Shown piece after piece: positions 26,688-36,167 of a stretch of 64,000 nt of DNA; the stretch's first letter is position 1; each line of letters opens with the position of its first letter. Under the pieces are notes generated by a model. The model was not told where the DNA came from and ran no database searches. It saw only the letters and a list, made by a program, of their open reading frames with translations. Made by a program: the position numbers and the translations under genes. The stretch is taken from the NCBI RefSeq assembly GCF_008704715.1, contig NZ_CP023689.1, positions 1,364,001-1,428,000 of the forward strand, written 5' to 3'. This DNA comes from Streptomyces chartreusis. GTDB lineage: Bacteria > Actinomycetota > Actinomycetes > Streptomycetales > Streptomycetaceae.

Positions 26688-27566
26688 TTGAGCATCAGCA
26701 TCCCCGACCTCACCGCGGTCAGAGCCCGGCACCCCGAGGCGATCGCGGAGGCCGCGGCCCGCCGGGTGCGCCGCCCGCTGATCGGCGACAGCGGCCGCAT
26801 GATGATCGTGGCCGCCGACCACCCGGCCCGCGGTGCCCTCGGCGTGGGCGACCGGCGCCTGGCGATGGCCGACCGGGCCGATCTGCTGGAACGTCTCTGC
26901 ACGGCACTCTCCCGGCCCGGCGTCGACGGAGTACTGGCCACCGCGGACATCCTGGAGGACCTGCTGCTGCTCGGCGTCCTCGAGGACAAGGTTGTCATGG
27001 GGTCCATGAATCGCGGGGGCCTGGCGGGCGCGTCCTTCGAGATGGACGACCGCTTCACCGGCCACCGGGCCGAGGACATCGCCCGGCTGCGCTTCGACGC
27101 GGGCAAGCTGCTGGTCCGTATCGACTACGACGACCCGGGCTCGCTGACCACCCTGGAGTCCACGGCCCGCGCCATCGACGCCATGGCGGAGCTGCGGCTG
27201 CCGCTGTTCGTCGAGCCCTTCATCTCCCGGCGCGTCGACGGCAGGGTGCGCAACGACCTGTCCGCCGAGGCCGTCACCAGGTCGATAGCCATCGCGTCCG
27301 GCCTCGGCGGCACCTCGGCCTACACCTGGCTGAAACTGCCCGTCACCGACGATCCGGACGACATGGCCGAGGTCCTGGAGACGTCCACGCTCCCCGTCGT
27401 CCTGCTGGGCGGCGAGGTCGGCGGCGACCAGGAGGGCGCCTACGAGCGCTGGCGCAAGGCGCTGCGGCTGCCCACCGTCCAGGGCATGGTCGTCGGCCGC
27501 TCGCTGCTCTACCCGGCCGAGGGCAGTGTGGAGACGGCGGTGGACACGGCCGTCGGCCTGTTGTGA
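26688..27566 (+). CDS. class-I aldolase-like TIM-barrel protein of the iol operon
   Basis: A 292-residue (beta/alpha)8 protein related to the DeoC/LacD aldolases and the Cgl0158-type protein found in actinobacterial iol clusters. A candidate Schiff-base lysine is K216 (YTWLKLPV), with acidic residues in RIDYDD and LFVEPF. It starts with TTG at 26688 preceded by a GGAG site. No classical class-II IolJ is encoded nearby, so this protein is the best candidate for cleaving 5-keto-2-deoxygluconate 6-phosphate into dihydroxyacetone phosphate and malonate semialdehyde. That assignment is inference. Confidence 0.8.
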   Translation: MSISIPDLTAVRARHPEAIAEAAARRVRRPLIGDSGRMMIVAADHPARGALGVGDRRLAMADRADLLERLCTALSRPGVDGVLATADILEDLLLLGVLEDKVVMGSMNRGGLAGASFEMDDRFTGHRAEDIARLRFDAGKLLVRIDYDDPGSLTTLESTARAIDAMAELRLPLFVEPFISRRVDGRVRNDLSAEAVTRSIAIASGLGGTSAYTWLKLPVTDDPDDMAEVLETSTLPVVLLGGEVGGDQEGAYERWRKALRLPTVQGMVVGRSLLYPAEGSVETAVDTAVGLL

Positions 27567-27592
27567 CACGCACTGTGACGCGGAGGAACACG

Positions 27593-28480
27593 ATGACGTA
27601 TCACCTTCCTGCGGGTAAGGCGCCCGACGGCCCCTACGTCGTGGACGTCACGCCCGAGAAGGCCGGCTGGGGCTACTCCGGCCTGAAGGTGCTCCAGCTG
27701 CCGCCCGGCGGCTCGCACACCTTCGAGACCGGCGACAGCGAGTGGATCGTGCTGCCGCTGAACGGTGGCTGCACGGTCGAGGCGACGGACGATTTCGGCC
27801 ACGACATCTTTCAACTGACCGGCAGGGAGGGCGTGTTCAGCGGAGTCACCGACTTCGCCTACCTGCCCCGGGACTCCCGCGCGACCGTCTCGTCGGCCGA
27901 GGGCGGACGGTTCGCGCTGACCGGCGCACGCTGCTCGCGCCGGCTGCCCGCCCGCTACGGGCCGGCCTCCTCGGTGCCGGTGGAGCTGCGCGGCACCGGC
28001 AACAGCAGCCGCCAGGTGAACAACTTCGGCGCGGCCGGGGTCTTCGAGTGCGACAAGCTCATCGCGGTCGAGGTCATCACGCCCGGCGGCAACTGGTCCT
28101 CCTTCCCGCCGCACAAGCACGACGAGCACCGGCCCGGCGAGGAGTCGGTGCTGGAGGAGATCTACTACTTCGAGTTCGCCGACCACGAGGGCATCCCCGG
28201 CCTCGGCTACCAGCGGGTCTCCCCTTCCGGCCACGGCCGGAACACCGACGTCCTCGCGGAGGTGCGCGGCGGCGACGTCGTGCTGATCCCCGACGGCTGG
28301 CACGGGCCCTCGATGGCCGTGCCGGGCCACCACATGTACTACCTCAACGTCATGGCCGGCCCCGAGGCCGAGCGCTCCTGGCTGATCTGCGACCACCCCG
28401 ATCACGCCTGGGTCCGCGGCACCTGGCCGGACCGGCCCGTCGACCCCCGTCTCCCCCTCTACACCGCTCCGTCCCAGTGA
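27593..28480 (+). CDS. iolB: 5-deoxy-glucuronate isomerase
   Basis: Bicupin isomerase of 295 residues converting 5-deoxyglucuronate to 5-keto-2-deoxygluconate. Metal-binding cupin residues are seen in SFPPHKHDEHRPGEE and in the second-cupin GWHGPSM region, and EEIYYFEF is an IolB signature. ATG at 27593 follows GGAGG with good spacing; the next upstream in-frame codon overlaps the previous stop. Confidence 0.93.
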   Translation: MTYHLPAGKAPDGPYVVDVTPEKAGWGYSGLKVLQLPPGGSHTFETGDSEWIVLPLNGGCTVEATDDFGHDIFQLTGREGVFSGVTDFAYLPRDSRATVSSAEGGRFALTGARCSRRLPARYGPASSVPVELRGTGNSSRQVNNFGAAGVFECDKLIAVEVITPGGNWSSFPPHKHDEHRPGEESVLEEIYYFEFADHEGIPGLGYQRVSPSGHGRNTDVLAEVRGGDVVLIPDGWHGPSMAVPGHHMYYLNVMAGPEAERSWLICDHPDHAWVRGTWPDRPVDPRLPLYTAPSQ

Positions 28481-28488
28481 GGTCCCCG

Positions 28489-30366
28489 ATGAGCCCATCC
28501 ACCGTCCGTCTCACCGTCGCCCAGGCGCTGGTGCGGTTCCTGGCCGCCCAGTACACCGAGCGCGACGGCGTACGGCACCGGCTGATCGCCGGCACCTGGG
28601 GCATTTTCGGCCATGGCAACGTGGCCGGCCTCGGGCAGGCCCTCCTCCAGGCGGGCGAGGACGTCATGCCCTACCACCAGGGCCGCAACGAGCAGTCCAT
28701 GGTGCACGCGGCCGTCGGCCACGCCCGTCAGCTCGACCGGCTCTCCGCGCAGGCCGTGACGACGTCGATCGGTCCGGGCGCGACGAACCTCGTCACCGGT
28801 GCCGCGCTCGCCACCATCAACCGGCTGCCGGTCCTGCTGCTCCCCGGCGACTACTTCGCCTCGCACGCCCCGGACCCGCTGCTCCAGCAGCTGGAGCACC
28901 CCACCGAGGCGGACGTCTCGGTCAACGACACCCTGCGTCCGGTCTCGCGTTACTTCGACCGGATCACCCGCCCCGAGGCCCTGATCCCGTCGGCGCTGAA
29001 CGCCATGCGTGTGCTCGCCGACCCGGCCGAGACCGGCGCGGTGACGCTGGCCCTCCCCCAGGACGTGCAGGCGGAGGCGTACGACTGGCCCGAGGAGTTC
29101 TTCGCCGACCGCGTCTGGTACGTACGGCGTCCCGCGCCCGACCCGGTCGAGCTGGCAGCGGCCGTCGAGGCGATCCGCGCCGCCCGGCGCCCGCTGATCG
29201 TGGCGGGCGGCGGTGTCCACCACAGCGAGGCCGAGGCGGCGCTGAAGGCCTTCGTGGAAGCCACCGGCATCCCGGTCTCCTCCACCCAGGCCGGCAAGGG
29301 CTCGCTGCGCCACGACCACCCGGCCGACCTCGGCGGCATCGGCCACACCGGCACCTCGGTCAGCGACGACATCGCGCGCGCCGCGGACCTGGTGATCGGT
29401 GTCGGCACGCGGTACACGGACTTCACCACCGCCTCGGGCACGCTCTTCCAGCACCCGGACGTGCGCTTCCTGAACCTCAACATCACCGGCTTCGACGCGC
29501 ACAAGCTCGCCGCGCGGACGCTGGTCTGCGACGCGCGCGCCGGCCTCACGGCCTTGACGGAGGCGCTTTCCGGCCATCGCGTGGAGGCCGCCTACGAGGC
29601 GGAGTACCGCGCCGGCAAGGAGCGCTGGGACGCGGTCGTCGAGGCCGCCTACCGCGCCGACGACGACACGGCCGTACCGACGCAGACCCAGGTGCTGGGC
29701 GCGCTGGACGCGGTCGTCGGCGACGACGACGTGGTGATCAACGCGGCCGGTTCGCTCCCCGGCGACCTGCACAAACTGTGGCGGGCCCGCTCGCGGCGCC
29801 AGTACCACCTGGAGTACGGCTACTCCTGCATGGGCTACGAGATCCCGGCCGGGATCGGCATCCAGCAGGCCGCTCCGGACGTCGCGGTGTGGTCACTGGT
29901 CGGCGACGGCACCTATCTGATGATGCCGACGGAGATCGTGACCGCGGTCCAGGAGGGGCTGCCGGTCAACATCGTCCTGATCCAGAACCACGGGTACGCC
30001 TCCATCGGCGGGCTGTCGAACGAGGTCGGCGGTGAGCGCTTCGGCACCGACTACCGCTACCGCGCCGCCGACGGCACCTTCACCGGCGCGGCGCTCCCGG
30101 TCGACCTCGCCGCCAACGCGGCCAGCCTCGGCATGGACGTGCTGCGCGCCAAGACGGTGGGTGAGCTGCGCGAGGCGCTGGCCAAGGCCCGTGCCTCCGA
30201 CCGGCCGACCTGTGTGTACGTCGAGACGGACATCCTGAACCCGAACTCGCCGGGCCCCGAGGCCTGGTGGGACGTGCCCGTGGCCGAGGTCGCCGACCGC
30301 GAGGCCGCGGTCGAGGCCCGCGGACGCTACGACCAGCACGTCGCCGGACGCCGTCGTCACCTCTGA
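28489..30366 (+). CDS. iolD: 3D-(3,5/4)-trihydroxycyclohexane-1,2-dione hydrolase
   Basis: Thiamine-diphosphate-dependent ring-opening enzyme giving 5-deoxyglucuronate. The 625 residues form three acetolactate-synthase-like domains: the N-terminal PYR domain with the catalytic Glu in YHQGRNEQSM, a central domain, and the C-terminal PP domain with VGDGTYLMMPTEI...QNHGYASIGG binding ThDP-Mg. The start at 28489 is 8 bp after iolB. Length and motifs fit IolD well. Confidence 0.95.
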   Translation: MSPSTVRLTVAQALVRFLAAQYTERDGVRHRLIAGTWGIFGHGNVAGLGQALLQAGEDVMPYHQGRNEQSMVHAAVGHARQLDRLSAQAVTTSIGPGATNLVTGAALATINRLPVLLLPGDYFASHAPDPLLQQLEHPTEADVSVNDTLRPVSRYFDRITRPEALIPSALNAMRVLADPAETGAVTLALPQDVQAEAYDWPEEFFADRVWYVRRPAPDPVELAAAVEAIRAARRPLIVAGGGVHHSEAEAALKAFVEATGIPVSSTQAGKGSLRHDHPADLGGIGHTGTSVSDDIARAADLVIGVGTRYTDFTTASGTLFQHPDVRFLNLNITGFDAHKLAARTLVCDARAGLTALTEALSGHRVEAAYEAEYRAGKERWDAVVEAAYRADDDTAVPTQTQVLGALDAVVGDDDVVINAAGSLPGDLHKLWRARSRRQYHLEYGYSCMGYEIPAGIGIQQAAPDVAVWSLVGDGTYLMMPTEIVTAVQEGLPVNIVLIQNHGYASIGGLSNEVGGERFGTDYRYRAADGTFTGAALPVDLAANAASLGMDVLRAKTVGELREALAKARASDRPTCVYVETDILNPNSPGPEAWWDVPVAEVADREAAVEARGRYDQHVAGRRRHL

Positions 30367-30396
30367 ACTCCCCTTTACGAAAGGCACTTTCGCACC

Positions 30397-31890
30397 ATGA
30401 AGACCATCACCCACTGGATCGACGGCAAGCCGGTCGAGGGCACCTCCGGCCGCTTCAGCCCCGTCTACAACCCGGCCACCGGCGCCCAGGAGAAGCAGGT
30501 CGCCTTCGCGACCGTCGACGAGGTCGACGCCGCCGTCGCCTCCGCCAAGGCCGCGTTCGAGAGCTGGGGCCAGTCGTCCCTGGCCAAGCGGACCGCGATC
30601 CTGTTCAAGTACCGCGAGCTGCTGGACGCCCACCGCGACGAGATCGCCGAACTGATCACCGCCGAGCACGGCAAGGTGCACTCCGACGCCCTCGGCGAGG
30701 TCGCGCGCGGCATGGAGATCGTGGAGCTGGCCTGCGGGATCTCCGTGCAGCTGAAGGGCGAGCTGTCGACGCAGGTGTCGACCCGGGTGGACGTGGCCTC
30801 GATCCGGCAGCCGCTGGGCGTGGTCGCCGGCATCACGCCGTTCAACTTCCCCGCCATGGTGCCGATGTGGATGTTCCCGCTGGCCATCGCGTGCGGCAAC
30901 ACCTTCGTGCTGAAGCCGTCCGAGAAGGACCCGTCGGCGTCGTACCGGCTCGCCGAGCTGGCCACCGAGGCGGGGCTGCCGGAGGGTGTGCTGAACGTCG
31001 TGCAGGGCGACAAGGTCGCCGTGGACCGCCTCCTGGAACACCCGGACATCGAGGCGGTCTCCTTCGTCGGCTCGACGCCGATCGCGAAGTACATCCAGCT
31101 CAAGGCGGTCGAGCACGGCAAGCGGGTGCAGGCCCTGGGCGGCGCAAAGAACCACATGCTGGTCCTGCCGGACGCCGACCTCGACTTCGCCGCCGACCAG
31201 GCGATCAACGCCGCGTACGGCTCGGCGGGCGAGCGCTGCATGGCCGTGTCGGTCGTGGTCGCGGTCGGTGACACCGGCGACGAGCTGGTCGGCAAGATCG
31301 CCGAGCGGGCGAAGAACCTGCGCATCGGCCCCGGCAACGACCCGGCCTCGGAGATGGGCCCGCTGATCACGCGGGAGCACCGCGACAAGGTCGCCTCGTA
31401 CGTGGCGTCGGCCGCCGGACAGGGCGCCGAGGTCGTCGTGGACGGCACCGGCTACTCGGTCGAGGGCCACGAGGACGGCTTCTTCCTCGGTGTCTCCCTG
31501 CTGGACCGGGTGCCGCTGACGGCGGACGCCTACCGCGACGAGATCTTCGGCCCCGTCCTGGCCGTGGTGCGTGCGGAGACGTACGAGGAGGCCATCAAGC
31601 TGATCAACGACTCCCGCTGGGGCAACGGCACCGCGATCTTCACCCGGGACGGCGGCGCCGCCCGCCGCTTCCAGCTGGAGGTGAAGGCGGGCATGGTCGG
31701 CGTGAACGTGCCGATCCCGGTGCCGGTCGGCTACCACTCCTTCGGTGGCTGGAAGGACTCACTCTTCGGCGATCTGCACATCTACGGCAACGACGGCATC
31801 GCCTTCTACACCCAGGGGAAGGTGATCACCACGCGCTGGCCGGACCCGTCCGACGGCGGCATCAACCTCGGTTTCCCCAGCAACTCCTGA
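30397..31890 (+). CDS. iolA: methylmalonate/malonate-semialdehyde dehydrogenase (CoA-acylating)
   Basis: Final step of the inositol pathway: malonate semialdehyde to acetyl-CoA and CO2. The 497-residue aldehyde dehydrogenase fold has the MmsA signature ITPFNFPAMVPMWMFP, the nucleophile C281 in GSAGERCMAVS, and GGAKNHMLVLPDAD lacking the general-base glutamate of hydrolytic ALDHs, as expected for CoA-dependent MmsA. 30 bp after iolD with its own ribosome site. Confidence 0.93.
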   Translation: MKTITHWIDGKPVEGTSGRFSPVYNPATGAQEKQVAFATVDEVDAAVASAKAAFESWGQSSLAKRTAILFKYRELLDAHRDEIAELITAEHGKVHSDALGEVARGMEIVELACGISVQLKGELSTQVSTRVDVASIRQPLGVVAGITPFNFPAMVPMWMFPLAIACGNTFVLKPSEKDPSASYRLAELATEAGLPEGVLNVVQGDKVAVDRLLEHPDIEAVSFVGSTPIAKYIQLKAVEHGKRVQALGGAKNHMLVLPDADLDFAADQAINAAYGSAGERCMAVSVVVAVGDTGDELVGKIAERAKNLRIGPGNDPASEMGPLITREHRDKVASYVASAAGQGAEVVVDGTGYSVEGHEDGFFLGVSLLDRVPLTADAYRDEIFGPVLAVVRAETYEEAIKLINDSRWGNGTAIFTRDGGAARRFQLEVKAGMVGVNVPIPVPVGYHSFGGWKDSLFGDLHIYGNDGIAFYTQGKVITTRWPDPSDGGINLGFPSNS

Positions 31891-31913
31891 CCCCCTGACA
31901 GGGAGGCCGTCCC

Positions 31914-32699
31914 ATGGCGAAGACCCGCGGCTCCGCACGCACCGCGTCCGCCTCCGCGCTGGACTCGCTGAACTTCGCCCTGGACCGGGGCAGTCCCGTG
32001 CCGCTGTACTACCAGCTCGCGCAGCAGCTGGAGGCGGCGATCGAGCACGGGGCGCTCGCCCCGGGCAACCTCCTGGGCAACGAGGTGGACCTGTCGGTAC
32101 GGCTGGGCCTGTCCCGGCCCACCGTCCGGCAGGCCATCCAGTCGCTCGTCGACAAGGGACTGCTGGTGCGGCGGCGCGGGGTGGGCACCCAGGTGGTGCA
32201 CAGCCAGGTCAAGCGCCCGCTGGAGCTCAGCAGCCTCTACGACGACCTGGAGGCGGCCGGTCAGGGCCCGACCACGCAGGTCGTCCGCAACGAGCGGGTC
32301 CCGGCGACCGCCGATGTCGCGGCCGCGCTCGGCATCGCGGAGGGCGCGGAGGTCACGCTCCTGGAGCGGCTGCGCTGCACCCACGGGCAGCCCGTGGCCA
32401 TCCTGTGCAACTACCTGCCCGCGAACCTGCTCGACCTCGACACCGCCCGGCTGGAGTCGACGGGCCTGTACCGGATGATGCGGGCCGTCGGCATCACCCT
32501 GCACAGCGCCCGCCAGACCGTCGGCGCCCGCTGTGCCACCGCCGAGGAGGCGCAGCGGCTGGACGAGAAGGAGGGCGCCGCGCTGCTGACCATGCAGCGC
32601 ACGGCGTACGACGACACCGGCCGGCCGGTCGAGTACGGGACGCACATCTACCGCGCGTCCCGGTACGCGTTCGACTTCCAGCTGCTGGTCAGGACTTGA
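31914..32699 (+). CDS. GntR-family regulator, HutC/UTRA subfamily
   Basis: Regulator of 261 residues: N-terminal winged helix (LGNEVDLSVRLGLSRPTVRQAIQSLVDKGLL, about 45-75) and UTRA ligand domain (about 100-255). As last gene of the rightward iol operon it probably senses an inositol intermediate and controls the divergent arms, including itself. The 3' end overlaps the converging DUF427 gene by 11 bp. Confidence 0.88.
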   Translation: MAKTRGSARTASASALDSLNFALDRGSPVPLYYQLAQQLEAAIEHGALAPGNLLGNEVDLSVRLGLSRPTVRQAIQSLVDKGLLVRRRGVGTQVVHSQVKRPLELSSLYDDLEAAGQGPTTQVVRNERVPATADVAAALGIAEGAEVTLLERLRCTHGQPVAILCNYLPANLLDLDTARLESTGLYRMMRAVGITLHSARQTVGARCATAEEAQRLDEKEGAALLTMQRTAYDDTGRPVEYGTHIYRASRYAFDFQLLVRT

Positions 32700-33492
32700 G
32701 GCTCGCGGTGAACGGCGTGACGGGCCGCTTCAGTCGCTCGCCGTCCACGACGATGTCCACCGCCTCGTTGTAGAAGGCCACCATCTCCTTGATCGGCCCC
32801 ACCGCGGGCAGCGGCTCGGCATAGCTCCAGACGATGTTCCGCGGGACGTCGCCCTCACCGCGCCAGGTCCAGTACTGGGCCGTGCCCTTGTACGGGCACC
32901 CGGTGTGGTGGTCGTTGGGCTCGAACAGGTCGAGCCGGACATCCTCGCGGGGCACGTAGTACCGGATCGGCAGCCCGGTCTCGAACAGCAGCACCGGGCG
33001 CAGTGTGTCCGCGACGACCGTGCCGTCGATCTCGACCTGCACATGACGGCTGCTGGGCATGGCGTCCACCCGTTTGTGCGGGTCGCGGGGGTGGATGAAG
33101 ATCTCTTCCTCCTCCTCGAACCAGTGGTCGAGGCCGCTGCCCCGGCGCCAGAACCACTCGAAGGCGATGTGCCCGGCGAGGTCGGCGGAGGGGAAGGTCC
33201 ACGCCGCGTTCTCCACCTGCTCTCCGTCGGCCTGAAGGTCGTAGAAGATCTGCGATCCGGTGTGCGAGCCGGTCGGCGGGTTCTTCGCCGGGCTCAGCAG
33301 GTCCGTGCGGACCTCCTCGCGTGGGAACGCGTAGCACGGGACGGGCAGATCGGGTTCCCACACGAGGACGGGGTGCCGGCTGTCGACGACGGTGACGTCG
33401 CCCTTGAGGCCGCGCACCCAGCGCTCGCTGGGCTCCCACAGGAGACCTTCGGGGGTCGTGCGGACGGACCGCTCGTTGGGGAACAGAGGCAT
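32689..33492 (-). CDS. tandem DUF427-domain protein
   Basis: A 267-residue protein with two DUF427 modules in tandem (about residues 20-120 and 150-250), each showing RPVLxFE/HPVLVWEPDLPxxYYVPRED-type strands and a hydrophilic ligand groove. DUF427 proteins are small cytosolic proteins of uncertain role. A start at 33492 gives the MPLFPNERSV N terminus, with GGAG (in ggagagtgg) just upstream. No functional link with its neighbours is apparent. Confidence 0.82.
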   Translation of the reverse strand: MPLFPNERSVRTTPEGLLWEPSERWVRGLKGDVTVVDSRHPVLVWEPDLPVPCYAFPREEVRTDLLSPAKNPPTGSHTGSQIFYDLQADGEQVENAAWTFPSADLAGHIAFEWFWRRGSGLDHWFEEEEEIFIHPRDPHKRVDAMPSSRHVQVEIDGTVVADTLRPVLLFETGLPIRYYVPREDVRLDLFEPNDHHTGCPYKGTAQYWTWRGEGDVPRNIVWSYAEPLPAVGPIKEMVAFYNEAVDIVVDGERLKRPVTPFTASLKS

Positions 33493-33538
33493 GGCCCACT
33501 CTCCTTCGGCTCCTCTTCGGAGCGTACTCCCGGGGTGG

Positions 33539-34525
33539 TCAGTGGGCCGCGTCGAGCCGGTCCCGCTGCTCCGGGGTGAGCTCCAGGTCCACGGCCGCCA
33601 GGCTCTCCTCCAGCTGGGCCACGGACGACGCCCCGACCAGGGGGAGGATCGGCAGTTCGGCGCCGATCTGCCAGGCCAGGACGACCTGGTTGACGGTGGC
33701 ACCGGTCTCCCGGGCGACCTCGCGCAGCACCTTCAGCCGGGGCGGGGTGCCCGGGTGGTCGAAGTCGCCCGGCAGCGCGACGTCCGGGCGGGTGTACGCG
33801 CCCTTCAGCAGCGGTGAGTAGGCGACCAGCGTCAGACCGGGCTCGGCCCGCAGATAGCTCAGCAGCTCCGGGCCGGCGTGGCCGAGGCTGCCGTCGGGGA
33901 ACAGTCCCTCGGGGACGTCGATGCGGGGCCGCAGATGGCTGTGGGCGTACTGGAGCACCTCGTAGCCGGGCAGTCCCGCCGCCACGGCGAGCGCGCGGGC
34001 CCGCTCGACCCGCCAGATCGCGTGGTTGCTGACGCCGAGGAGGCCGACCGTGCCCTCGGCGACCAGCTCGGCGAAGCCTTCGACGGTCTCCTGGAGGGGG
34101 ACGTCCCGGTCCTCGATGTGGGCGTAGAGCACGTCCAGCTTGTCCACGCCGAGCCGGTCGCGGCTGCGCTCGGCGGACTCGCGGATCACCTTCGCGGACA
34201 GGCCCTCGGCGTTGTCGACGTAGCCGGTGCCCGGGGCGAGCGGGCGGGCGCCGAGCTTGGTGGCGATGACGATCTCGTCGCCGACGCCGCGGCTGCGCCG
34301 CCACCGGCCGAGGAGTTCCTCGCTCTGTCCGCCCTGGCCGCCGTCCTCCCAGAAGGCGTAGTTGTCGGAGGTGTCGATGAAGGTCCCGCCGGCCTCGACA
34401 TAGCGGTCGAGTACGGCGAAGGAGGTCTCCTCATCGGTCCGTGAGCCGAAGAGCATCGCGCCGAGGGCGAGGACGCTGACCTCGCGGCGGGTGCTCGGGT
34501 TGGTGCCGATGGTGCGGTACTTCAT
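33539..34525 (-). CDS. aldo/keto reductase
   Basis: NADPH-dependent (alpha/beta)8 reductase of 328 residues. The catalytic tetrad is visible as the Asp in FIDTSDNYAFW, the Tyr a few residues on, Lys in VIATKLG and His in YAHIEDRD. C-terminal cofactor loops are present. It is monocistronic, with a MerR-type dyad in its promoter (34582-34599). Probably a stress-induced carbonyl or sugar-aldehyde reductase. Confidence 0.9.
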   Translation of the reverse strand: MKYRTIGTNPSTRREVSVLALGAMLFGSRTDEETSFAVLDRYVEAGGTFIDTSDNYAFWEDGGQGGQSEELLGRWRRSRGVGDEIVIATKLGARPLAPGTGYVDNAEGLSAKVIRESAERSRDRLGVDKLDVLYAHIEDRDVPLQETVEGFAELVAEGTVGLLGVSNHAIWRVERARALAVAAGLPGYEVLQYAHSHLRPRIDVPEGLFPDGSLGHAGPELLSYLRAEPGLTLVAYSPLLKGAYTRPDVALPGDFDHPGTPPRLKVLREVARETGATVNQVVLAWQIGAELPILPLVGASSVAQLEESLAAVDLELTPEQRDRLDAAH

Positions 34526-34581
34526 GGATGAATCCCTCCCGTTCGCGCTCCCGGATTGGGGGCACGAACGGGAGTGTTCAT

Positions 34582-34599
34582 CTTGAAGCGCACTTCAAG
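34582..34599 (-). promoter_or_regulatory. MerR-type operator in the aldo/keto reductase promoter
   Basis: Perfect dyad CTTGAAG-CGCA-CTTCAAG located immediately after a TTGACT -35 box on the minus strand, with an extended (about 19-nt) spacer to the -10 region. This is the architecture activated by MerR-family proteins. No merR gene is adjacent. Confidence 0.55.
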
Positions 34600-34608
34600 T
34601 CAAGGGCG

Positions 34609-35271
34609 TCACTTGGCGAAAGGGCCCTCCAGGGCGGCCCATTGGAGCAGCATGATGGTCTTGGCGTCGGCGATCTCCCCGGTGCGGATCATCTCCAGGG
34701 CCCGGCGGAAGGGCAGTTCGAGGATCTCGATGTCCTCGCCCTCCTCGTCCAGGCCGCCGCCCTCGTGGGTGCGGGTCGAGGGGCCGTACGCGGCGGCGTA
34801 GAAGCTGACGCGTTCGGTGACCGAGCCCGGGCTCATGTAGATGTCGAAGACGTGCTGGACGTCGCCGATGGTGTGCCCGGTCTCCTCGACGACCTCGCGC
34901 CGCACGGCGATCTCCGGGTGCTCGTCATCGTCGTCGAGCAGCCCGCCCGGCGTCTCGATCAGCATGCCGTCGGGGTGGCCGTTGACGTACACCGGGAAGC
35001 GGAACTGGCGGGTGAGCAGGACGGTTTCGCGTTCGGCGTCGTAGAGCAGCATGGTCGCGCCGTTGCCCCGGTCGTGCGTCTCGCGCTGCTGGGTCCGCCA
35101 GGTGCCGTCGGCGTGCCGGAAGTCGAAGGTGGTGGCGCGCTCGACGTACCAGTGGCTGGACAGGAGCTGCACGTCGCGCACCTTGACCCGGGGGTTGCCG
35201 GTCAGGTCCCGGCCCGTCCGGTCGAGTCCGGTGCGGCCGCGGCGGTCGGGGGTGTCGATACCGGCGGTCAT
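34609..35271 (-). CDS. NUDIX hydrolase (ADP-ribose/GDP-mannose pyrophosphatase-like)
   Basis: Nucleoside-diphosphate-sugar hydrolase of about 220 residues. The Nudix box reads GGLLDDDDEHPEIAVRREV followed by VEETG, with the metal-binding REVVEETG helix intact. The preceding RQFRFPVYVNGHP and following MSPGSVTERVSFY resemble NudK/ADPRase proteins. The start at 35271 is preferred because it gives the normal N terminus; an ATG at 35322 would add 17 residues. Confidence 0.88.
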   Translation of the reverse strand: MTAGIDTPDRRGRTGLDRTGRDLTGNPRVKVRDVQLLSSHWYVERATTFDFRHADGTWRTQQRETHDRGNGATMLLYDAERETVLLTRQFRFPVYVNGHPDGMLIETPGGLLDDDDEHPEIAVRREVVEETGHTIGDVQHVFDIYMSPGSVTERVSFYAAAYGPSTRTHEGGGLDEEGEDIEILELPFRRALEMIRTGEIADAKTIMLLQWAALEGPFAK

Positions 35272-35408
35272 CGGGCACCGGCCGGAGGGATGAGCGAGTT
35301 GGTCATGGCCCGCTTCTACCATCCGGGCGCAGCCGGCGTCGTACGGTCCGGGTGACGGGCGGGCGACCTCCGGGCGTCGTCACCCGCCTGCCCGGGCCTC
35401 GATAGCGG

Positions 35409-35840
35409 TCAGGCCCCGGGCGCCACGGCATGCTCGAAGCCGAGCTCGCGCAGTGCGACGCGGAGCCTGTCGGCGGCCTCGTCCAGGACCGCCGTGTCCG
35501 CCACGGGCTTGGCGTGGTCGAAGTTCAGGTTGCCCATGCCCCACATCGGCGCCACGTGAATGTGCAGGTGGGGCACCTCGAAACCGGCGATGAGGAGCCC
35601 GGCGCGCGGCGCGTCCCACGCCCGCTGCACACCCTGGCCGACCGCCTGCGCGACCTGCATGCAGTGGGCCAGCAGCTCACCGTCGGCCTGGGTCCACTGG
35701 TCGATCTCCTGCCGGGGCACGACGAGGGTGTGGCCGGGCGTGAGCGGCGCGTGGGACAGGAACGCCGTCGCGTGCGGGTCCTGCCACACGAATTGGGCGG
35801 GAAGCTCGCCGTCCATGATCCGGGAGAAGACGGTGGTCAT
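35409..35840 (-). CDS. HIT-family nucleotide hydrolase/transferase
   Basis: A 143-residue histidine-triad protein. The catalytic HLHIHVAP motif (about residues 91-98) and the N-terminal FSRIMDGELPAQFVWQD are those of the Hint/HinT branch, which hydrolyses purine nucleotide phosphoramidates. Single gene; its upstream region abuts the tRNA terminator. Confidence 0.92.
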   Translation of the reverse strand: MTTVFSRIMDGELPAQFVWQDPHATAFLSHAPLTPGHTLVVPRQEIDQWTQADGELLAHCMQVAQAVGQGVQRAWDAPRAGLLIAGFEVPHLHIHVAPMWGMGNLNFDHAKPVADTAVLDEAADRLRVALRELGFEHAVAPGA

Positions 35841-35934
35841 GCGTGCCCCTTCGCTGCGGACGATCTCTCGACGCGGAGCCTACGCAGTCGGGCGGGCGCT
35901 CGGCCGCGTATTCGATCTCGCTCCGGCAACGCGA

Positions 35935-35970
35935 AAGGGCCTCCGCGGGCTGCTGCCCGCGAAGACCCTT
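35935..35970 (-). terminator. terminator of the second tRNA-Pro
   Basis: Arms 35935-35950 and 35955-35970 with a TGCT loop. Homologous to 3880-3915, so tRNA and terminator were duplicated together. Confidence 0.6.
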
Positions 35971-35977
35971 CGCACCG

Positions 35978-36051
<74 letters not shown>

Positions 36052-36167
36052 GTGCCTCTCGCGCGGTGAACCGCGTGATCGCGCGAGCAGCACTTTACCT
36101 CACGACGACGACCGCACCGAAGCGGGCGTCCGTCCGCCCGGGGACGGGGCGATGGACAATCGGGGGT

